Shown: piece by piece, positions 56,788 to 64,000 of the stretch
Layout of the letters: each line of letters begins with the position of its first letter
Position numbering within the stretch: position 1 is the stretch's first letter
Assembly (NCBI GenBank): GCA_030620095.1
Contig: JAUTXW010005214.1
Span: 1-64,000 of the forward strand
Length of the DNA: 64,000 nucleotides
DNA from: Kuschelorhynchus macadamiae
Taxonomy: Eukaryota; Arthropoda; Insecta; Coleoptera; Curculionidae
Direction of reading: 5' to 3'
Position numbers and translations under genes: made by a program
Notes under the pieces: model-generated
What the model was told of the DNA's origin: nothing
The model's database searches: none
The model's input: only the letters and a program-made list of their open reading frames with translations

Positions 56788-58333
56788 GGGTGAACTGGGG
56801 TAAATGTGACATGGGGCAAAGGTAGCACTGGTAAACACATTTTAAACAAGACAAGCTTTCCGAAAGAGTCAATTTTCAGTCTAAAGTATTGTTTATTAGC
56901 TGTAGTTTGTTATGCATAAAACGTTAAATATTTGATGATTTTTCAAAGAAAATTCATACTTTTTTACATCTATTTTTTTTAAGCATATGTCATACTCTGA
57001 TGTTTTAAAACTAGTTTGATGGAGGGTTTATTTACTTTTGTAGGCATTCTATTTATAACTGAGGCCAAATATAGGCAAAGGCTAAAAATAGAAAAAGAAA
57101 TAGAGGGTGCCAATTTTACCCAAAAAAATCATGCTGCGGGAAAATAGCTTTTCAAAGGATGTTAAAGTGGCAATGTTGTAACATGTGATGATGTTGAATT
57201 TTCTGATTACTTGGAATATTTGATGCTACACATGCTACACTTTCCTTTAAATCTAAAATGAATTGAAAACTTGTTTCTAACCAATGTACCTGAATTAAAA
57301 AAAAAACAGTAAAGTACAGGCAAATTTCTACTTCTTAGGAAAGTGATAGTACTGAAGAAAAAAATTATTGCTATACCTGGACCTAATATAATTCCTGAAT
57401 ATATAGATAGTCCAAGCCAAACTGTAAACCAAAGTGAATAAACAATAAGAATTAAAAACCTTTTGTTGGAATTAAAAACCTTTTGTTTAAGAACATGTCC
57501 TCCAGAAGAGACAGTTCGTCAGTGGCAGTCATAAGTACCTCAGAAGTTCTTGAAGATAAACAGAGAAATGAAAAACAGTAACAAAATTAAGCAATTTACA
57601 AAAAAAGCACTCATGAAGGGACTAAAAAAAAAACAAGGAAAAAAGTCTGAAAATCCAAAATACAAAAATGTAATAATAAGACAATTCTAAATTAAAACAA
57701 GATTTTGAAACATTCGCCAATGAACTAGAGAGAGATAATGAGAACATGAATCTTAAAAGTTTTACTTAGATAATGAATAGTCAGGAAGATTTTGTTTTAA
57801 TAAAATTAGCTGTAAAATATTTTATTGGGCAAGTACATAAAGAATTCGTGGTTAGATTTTTAAGACATACTCAATATAAATGGAATATATGGCATCTGAT
57901 GACGATCTCTTAACTGTTTATTACATGAACATTGAGAAAAAGATACCACCTTCAGTTGATACTAGGCGTGGTATTTTTAAATTTGCTATTTCATCCAATT
58001 CATGTGTAATGGGATAATTTGTTTCTTTATTTTCATGTACCTTCATTTGTACAACAAGGGCTTCTGTTTATGCATTAAATTAAGTGTCTAAATATAGAAG
58101 TGTTCTTGTATTTTCAAATTAAAATTTTTCTGTATGTGTTTTCTTATGCTGCTTTTGCCCCCAACTGGCCCCAACAGCCTTTAATGCATTATAATACGAC
58201 AAAAATGCGCTCTTCTACATTTACCCTATATTGATGTGTTAAAGTGGCATCCCACAAAAAATATATTGTGCATAATTCTACTGTAAATATACCTGCTTTC
58301 TGCATTAGGTGCTACAGTTTCCCCTCTTCACCC
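56788..58333 (+). mobile_element. Pogo/Tigger-like element, internally deleted
   Basis: The ends GGGTGAACTGGGG and CCCCTCTTCACCC are inverted repeats flanked by TA (56086-style dinucleotide at 56786-56787 and 58334-58335). They continue inward with AAATGTGACATGGGGCAAAG against ATTAGGTGCTACAGTTTCCC. The interior carries only C-terminal text of a pogo-type transposase on the plus strand. 1546 bp. Confidence 0.65.
57370..58010 (+). pseudogene. C-terminal remnant of a pogo-like transposase
   Basis: Words readable in shifting frames: IPGPNIIPEYIDSPSQTVNQ, KKQGKKSENPKYKNV, SQEDFVLIKLAVKYFIGQVH and KEFVVRFLRHTQYKWNI, then KKIPPSVDTRRGIFKFAI. The DFVLVK..GKK..HYVGQV..F.VKFLR pattern is the C-terminal domain found after the catalytic core of many insect pogo/jerky-type transposases. 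The helix-turn-helix and DDE core are missing. Confidence 0.5.
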
Positions 58334-58335
58334 TA

Positions 58336-59960
58336 TTTTTTTTTGACATTCTGTTTGTAATAAAAGTCATGATACTGATTTTTTGAATCGAGGCATGTTT
58401 TTTGTTACATGTTACAAAATTATCCATAAGTGTTTTTTTTTTGCTGTTTCCTAGGTAAACTCGAAAATCCTTTCGTTACATGCTACCACAGACATATTTT
58501 ACTCTGAATAGATTATCAATCCAATGTAAAATAAAAGTCCCCCTAAATGGATCCCAACTTTGTATAGTATTCAGTATAGTTGGGATCCATTGACAGATTA
58601 AAACATATGTATTGTGTTTCTAAACAATTAGATCTAATTTACACTTCTGACAATACCTAGGTCAAATATTGTTTATCTTATGATTAAATGGCGACAAGAA
58701 CCATTGATGTGGCAAATTTATGAAACTACCTCGTGGATAGTCTAGATCTACTCAAAGTATAATCAGTCTTTGATGCTAGTGATACAAAAGTTTACATAAT
58801 GTAAAATTGTATTCCAGTTATTCCTTTGAGGGCCAAGTTCAGTACTTTTTGAAATTGAAAGTCTTAAATATTTCAGTGAAACCACCCTGCACCTAAATAA
58901 ACGTTGCCCTTAGTACACGTGCCTTTAATATTTTTTTGATGTAGAATCGGGCATAGAATAAAATTTTACATTTTTATTTTTAAAAACCAGTGGTCAATGG
59001 CATGTAGTAAAATAAATTTTTCTTTTACAAAAATAACAATACTGTTATATATGTATGTAGAAAATTTTTAAGAAATATGTATAAAAATCTAACATCCTGT
59101 ATCTTACAAACGAAAGAGTTTTGGATGGAAGTTTATAGGAACTTTTTGAACTGTTTATAGCCAAAACCATTTAGGGGACATTTTTGATAGTCGAAAACTT
59201 TTTTTTCATCATTTAAAACATCCTGTTAAAAAATGAAATATTTAAATCTGGAATTGCCTCGGAAATTGCTAAGTATCCATTTTCGGATACACCAATTTTT
59301 ACTCTCGGCTGCGCATCTTGAAGCCTTATTCTAAATCGTCGCACTTATATCATATAAATACAAGGAGGACGGGAAACTTGAAACCTTCTTTTTTACAATA
59401 ATTGTAGTAAATAATGTAATGTATAAAAAGCCGCTAATACGCGCTGATTGTAAGTAAATAGTAAGTAAAAAAAACTTTTAGAAAGTGCGCTAAGTTAAAC
59501 ATATTAAGGTGTTTAAGGTTATTAATTATTTTTAGCATTACAGTATTGAATTTGAATTTTTTTTAATTTCTGTTTATGGGTAGCTTATCCTCTCATACAT
59601 ATAGGGAGTACACCATTTATAATCCTAAAGTTTCAAAATTATACTATTTTTAAAAGATTTTTAACGAATTTGGAGCAGTGATATTGGTGCTCACACTAGA
59701 TGGGGTTGGGCTAAGAGTTAGGATATCCAGAGAGACGTTCATAGATTGGACCTGAAATGCCGGAGGACTTTAAGTCTGATGTATAATAAAGAATTAGACT
59801 CGATCTTACTAATGGTATACTATGTTTTGCTCAAAAAGTTAATATTTTTTGTGATGTTATTGTATGTCTGCCTTTTGCGCAAATTTCTGGAGCAGTTACG
59901 TTTATTCAGAGTTTGATTCAACCCGGAAGGTTTTTACATCTAAGGATTGGATTTTAAATT
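58336..59960. other. Non-coding sequence with an old repeat arm
   Basis: Nothing coding is recognised. 59085-59240 resembles the arm at 56250-56380 in inverted orientation (AACATCCTGTATCTTACAA, then ACATCCTGTTAAAAAATG). Confidence 0.4.
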
Positions 59961-59964
59961 TTGT

Positions 59965-60044
59965 TATAAAAGAAGAATATATAAGAAGTTTTTTTTTGTG
60001 GTGGTACATTTAGTTCTATTAGTTTCACCCAGATCCTACAAACA
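59965..60044 (+). promoter_or_regulatory. Candidate RNA polymerase II core promoter and short 5' leader
   Basis: TATAAA at 59965 and TATATAAG at 59979 stand 60-80 bp upstream of an ATG with a splice donor. An initiator-like ATTTAGTTC lies near 60008-60016, about 30 bp after the second TATA. The leader CACCCAGATCCTACAAACA ends with an A-rich ATG context. The spacing is what a strong, tissue-specific insect promoter would show. AT-rich DNA makes chance TATA matches common. Confidence 0.4.
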
Positions 60045-60050
60045 ATGAAG
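60045..60050 (+). CDS. Candidate two-codon first exon (Met-Lys) of an unidentified gene
   Basis: ATG AAG is followed by GTGAGT (60051-60056), a strong donor, in phase 0. Insect cuticular-protein and other secreted-protein genes often have a first coding exon of just a few codons, splitting the signal peptide, after a short leader and TATA box; this matches that pattern. It does not match the splice phase of the serpin exon at 42630. No second exon was recognised before 64000, so the product is unknown. Confidence 0.33.
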
Positions 60051-60359
60051 GTGAGTAATTTTTGATTATAGTTTAACTACATTTTATTTATTCGAAGACA
60101 TTCAGGGTTTTAGGAATGCCAGTTAACTATATAAAATACATTTTTTTAAAAACCGTTGATGAAATAGTAATACTCTTTTTGGTCCCAATATTTAAGTTTT
60201 CAAGTAATAGCTTTAATCCCTCAGTAATTAACATCTCTAGAAGTAAAAGGAACATAAAAAAAAACTTACTAAATACAATATTCAAATCAATTAAAAATCA
60301 ACTGATTAGAGAGCGATTTAGCATAGTTCGATTGAAAATAATAATAATATAACTTTATT

Positions 60360-61080
60360 GTCAGAAGTAGAGAGTATTCAATTTTCTGCACTTTTGCGGG
60401 GTATCTCTCTTATTAGTAAAGATGAAAGGTTGGGGTTTTCGCGATAGTGTACTACTTTGTGAAATTAAAGATGGCGCCAGCATAATTTTCACAGCTCTTT
60501 TGATAACTTATTCAAAAAAAAACGAAAACTGTTTCTTATATGACTGTTTCCGTAGAATTCAGTGCCGCTGTAGAGTATACTGGGTCAGATCAAAAAGTTA
60601 TTGGGCCCTACTTTATTTTTTTAAGTGGGGCATCCTGTATCTTATTCTTTATATTTATTAGGAAATGTGGGCTTCCCAAAAGTATATACATGTATGCGGT
60701 TATTTTGCAATAGTTTTCAAAGGTTGTTTTTCTAATAGTGTTCAATAGAATCATAGTCCTTCTTTGCAAATTTCGGAAAGTTAAATGATTTCCGCACGAA
60801 GTTCCGCTACAGACTGATATCGTGTTTTATATATTTTGCATTTTTTTATTATTTTGCATGAAATCCTATAAGAAAAAATCTAAAAGATTCGGAGATCGAG
60901 GGGGCCATCTTACAGGTCTGTGGGACAAACCATCTTTGAGGAAAATAATGAAATAAAGTACCTGAGGAACATTTTCCATCAGTTGTGGAATAACTTCCTC
61001 AAGGATGTCTAGGTACCGACGCACTGTGGGCCCAAATTCAAAACTAGGTTGCAATAAAGTTTAAATAATTTGTAAGTTTA
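60360..61080 (-). mobile_element. Tc1/mariner-like remnant
   Basis: The left part (about 60395-60645) resembles the arms of the 15368-17778 family in block order: GGGGTATCTCTCTTATTAGT, GGTTTTCGCGATAGTG, TTTGTGAAATTAAAG and an inner GGGGCATCCTGTA boundary near 60631. The right part (60866-61054, minus strand) is transposase: GPTVRRYLDILEEVIPQLME joined to RWPPRSPNLLDFFL, with the second-Asp segment deleted between them. A decayed C-terminus follows to about 60730. Confidence 0.65.
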
Positions 61081-61615
61081 ATTTACTAAACTTTTTTAAT
61101 ATTTATTGTTTTTATTGGGAAAAATAGTATATTCTCTTAATATATTATTTAAAAAGTGCCTTTACAATACTTTACATATTAAATTAAAGTCTTAAGAAGG
61201 CAAAATTATTAATTTCTCTTTTATTACGTTGCATGGTGAATTATACATACATATCATTAATAACAAAATGTCCTTTATTTTATTCGTAACACAGCAGGAG
61301 TACAATAAAATTATAAAAATAGGATGTCTAGCCGACTACTCTATCTAAAAATCTAAACTACTATACAAAACTTTATGAAATTTGCATCACTGACTTATGT
61401 TTTTATTTTTAATTTAGTGTAAAGTAAACATAATGTCCAATTCAGGATAGATACCGATTAGGTCAACCAAACAGTGGAACCCAGCGCATATTTATAGAAT
61501 TAACTGGTGTCATTACTGTGATAAAATCGTCATCTCTTCTGAATTCATATATATATATATATGTAATTGTATAAACTTTTTTAAACATTAACCTAATAAA
61601 TTAATCGCTGGCAGA
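61081..61615. other. AT-rich 3' flank of the RAG1-like transposase gene
   Basis: No coding similarity. An (AT)n run lies at about 61549-61562. I looked for a CAC-type terminal repeat (as in Transib/RAG elements) and could not identify one. Confidence 0.4.
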
Positions 61616-63671
61616 TCACTCACTCTCAGTTTCAGACTCAATATTCTCACTAACATTTGAAGGAAGTTCTGGGCATTTTAGTAAAGCCAAGACTTTATGA
61701 GATAGTGATTTATTTGGTTTAACATATTTTTGACGGTAACTGGATACAACAGGATCTGACGATACTAAAAGCATTCGCAATAAGTCTTTATTCGTGGCAC
61801 TGCGCGATTTTTTTTGGGTGTTGTGTTCGCGATATCGCCGACACTTTTTGTGTCGTGCTTCCTGGGCCTCCTCAGAGAGTTGCCCTATTGGTACGATGCA
61901 ATTTTTTATAATTTCTGTTGAATGAAATAGCAGTTTGTGAACTGTAACGGGCATATAGTACCACGAATAAAGACCTATGTATACATCTGCAGTTTGTTGG
62001 CAGTACTTTTCAAATTCTGTGAGGTTTATGTGGTATCTGGAACAAACAGCGTCTAATATTACAGCAAACTTTTCTATTAATATTTCATTAACCCCCGTTA
62101 TCTCTGAACTTTTTTTCAGGATTACTAAAAAAAGCTCTAGCAGTGTTGCCGTCATTGCTGGACCCAAACCCTGGTTTTGGTTTATCTACATCTAATCCCA
62201 TTTCGCTCTTAAATCGTTTTTGTATTTCTAATTTTCTTATTTTTATTTCTTCTTGTTGTTCTTTTCCTCTAACTTGCCACTGTTTCGTTTTTAATTTGTA
62301 GCCAATATGAAGCAAACATTCGAATGCTCTTATTCGGGCATGTAATGTAGATAAACCAAACCCATAATTTTCCTTTTTTGCATGCTTGAGATCCAGTTTA
62401 TTATTCATTAATTTTGGCGTTGCACCACAGATATAACACGTCTGCGAAGATTTAGTGTCTGTCAGTATGTTACACAGTTTTCCGTCTACCATTGTTAGAT
62501 GAAGCTGATGATGAATATTTATCTGAATATTTTCAATAAAAAAAGTGGTTGGGAGTAATTTTAATCTTTGTTTTTCTAACTCATCGTATTCTTGTTTAAC
62601 CATTTCAGTTGTTTCCTTAGAAATTATAAATTTAATTGGCCGACAAAGTTTTGTAGAAGACGGGCGATCATTTTGCCATAAATAAATTTTATTATTGTCT
62701 ATAGGCTGAAGCCTAATTGGCACCAAGGAAAATACAAATAAATATTCGTCATCAGCTTCTGGGCCTTGAAACTTTTGTTTGTACCTGCTGTGCCCAGAAC
62801 TTCCATCACACCCATACTTACTTGTTAAAATACAATCAAAAGTTTCTAAATGCATTGACGAAGCATATTGTTTAAGTACTAATTCTTGTACTTGTAATAA
62901 ACGTTGCACCGTATGATTAAGTATGCACTGTAGGTTAATCGACGCTTTTATTTCATCTACAAAAATTGATTCATTAGAAGGGCCACATTCTGTTTTTGCC
63001 TTCTGAATTTCTTTGTAGGATGGATACAAAACATGGCCTGCTTCAAGAGCACTTTTTCGCAAAGTTATGTAACTTTGTTTGGTTAGGCGACAGTCTATAA
63101 AAAGTGCTAGTGCTTCTTCTTTTAAGTAGGTCTTTTGTTTAACACTACTTTTTTCTCTTATAGATAATTGTTTTATTTTTGTGGAGGTACCCGGAGATGC
63201 AACACATATTTCTTTAACTATGCTAGCTGCGTCTCTTTTTCCATCTCTCCTTAAAGCGACTTCTGCAGCGAAAGTTATTTCCTCAGTCTTACTAGCAAGA
63301 AGATGTTGAATTTTTTGTTTTTTTGTCCTATGAAGAACCTCCCCAAAAGATTTACTTGGTCTTCCCAATCGGTTATCCGCCTTTTCTTTAACAAGAGGTG
63401 GTACAACGTCAAAGCATAGAGAATTGTCCAACCAATCGCCGTACTTCTCCAAAAAGCGATCCATCCTTTTTCCTGCTCTCATCCATCTTGCGTTTACTTT
63501 ATTATTAAAATCTTTTATAATTGATTTCCAAAGAGCACGTGTCTCCAACGAATTAGTATCAGTTACAATTCCAAGATGGTTAAGAACCAATTTATAGATT
63601 TCTTCCCTGCGATTTTCACCGGGACAACTAAACCACATTTCAAACAATGTTTGTTTTGATAAATTGTACAT
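61616..63671 (-). pseudogene. RAG1-like (Transib-type) DDE transposase, one frameshift from intact
   Basis: DNA-cutting transposase of the superfamily that gave rise to the RAG1 V(D)J recombinase. ATG at 63671; 527 codons stay open to 62088, then one extra base in a T7 run at 62110-62116 shifts the frame, and the rest continues to 61616 (about 685 residues in all). The RAG1-type triad can be placed: Asp289 in KYGCDGSSGHSRYKQ, Asp396 in TMVDGKLCNIL (107 residues later, as 600 to 708 in RAG1) and Glu ~604 in GQLSEEAQEARHKK. Zinc ligands fit too: CYIC at 412-415 and the H-x4-H of VHKLLFH. SNDGNTARAFF matches the NGNFARKL stretch of RAG1. The N-terminal ~180 residues are basic with GRPSKSFGE, an AT-hook-like word. 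No RAG2-like gene is visible. Confidence 0.8.
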
Positions 63672-64000
63672 TTTTATCTAAAAGAGAAATAACTCTTTAA
63701 AGCCTAGCTTTAAATCACCTATACAAACTTGACTAAGCAAAATATTTTTGTACATACATATTTAACGGGTTTCAAATAATAATAACGCATAAAAACGCAT
63801 TTTACCCTGCGGGATCTCTCCATATTTTTTTTTTTAACAAAATCTAAGTTTTTTTTATTTTTGTTTTAAATTAACCCGTATAATACCAAGCGGGGTGCAA
63901 ATGCAAATGCAAAAGATACCGCCATTAAATTTTAAGTCCTAATTTAATAATTTTTTTAGTTAAAAAATTATTCAATAAATTTTATTGCATACCGGAAATT
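63672..64000. other. 5' flank of the RAG1-like gene, cut by the window edge
   Basis: No terminal repeat, promoter or exon was recognised; the element's right end may lie beyond 64000. Confidence 0.35.

Noticed and set aside
60045..60050. The Met-Lys exon as serpin exon 1
   Set aside because: It lies downstream of the serpin exons on the same strand, and its splice phase (0) does not match the serpin exon, which needs one preceding base.
61020..61028. CACTGTGGG as a RAG/Transib-type terminal heptamer for the RAG1-like element
   Set aside because: It falls within coding text of the adjacent mariner-like transposase (GPTVRRYLD), and no matching inverted copy was found on the other side before 64000.

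Overview
The window is AT-rich nuclear DNA from an arthropod, almost certainly an insect and by its repeat content probably a beetle with a large, repeat-rich genome (the order is inference). The evidence is an insect-type inhibitory serpin split by very long introns, poly-pyrimidine/AG and GTRAGT splice sites, and a dense population of Tc1/mariner, hAT, pogo-like and RAG1-like DNA transposons plus many non-LTR retrotransposons. No bacterial operons, rRNA, tRNA or CRISPR arrays were seen.

Host genes are few. A serpin runs on the + strand: a large coding exon at 42630-43531 and the hinge exon at 55381-55525. A 13-nt coding first exon at 5591-5603 fits in splice phase and completes a signal peptide. 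If that is right, the gene covers at least 50 kb, and its last exon (reactive-centre loop and C-terminus) lies right of the window. A second host-gene start is suggested at 59965-60050: a TATA box, a short leader and ATG-AAG followed by a splice donor.

Layout: 1-5132, a Tc1/mariner-like element with ~470-bp inverted repeats (727-3850) nested in an older repeat arm, then an internally deleted element (4074-5132). 5133-5880, unique DNA with the candidate serpin exon 1. 5880-10507, a second Tc1/mariner-like family whose transposase is cut by a complete hAT element (6320-8385, 8-bp duplication) and whose right arm carries a palindromic element. 10590-14727, hAT remnant and LINE A. 15368-18969, two abutting Tc1/mariner-like elements. 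21355-28664, a long-arm Tc1/mariner-like element invaded by two LINEs. 29380-31490, an R2/R4-type LINE fragment with a restriction-like endonuclease. 33062-34385, a foldback repeat cluster. 35905-42540, three LINEs. 42630-55525, serpin exons with an 11.8-kb intron holding two near-complete LINEs and several fragments. 56250-61080, MITE, pogo-like and mariner remnants. 61616-63671, a nearly intact RAG1-like (Transib-type) transposase.

Most transposon genes are broken by frameshifts or stops; the most intact are the RAG1-like transposase (one 1-nt homopolymer frameshift) and the transposase at 16038-17177 (one stop plus a lost catalytic Asp). The most unusual structural observation is that the long inverted repeats of the 15368-17778 and 21355-28664 elements are themselves TA-flanked units with their own inverted CAGGGTGTYC-type ends, and such arms also occur alone.
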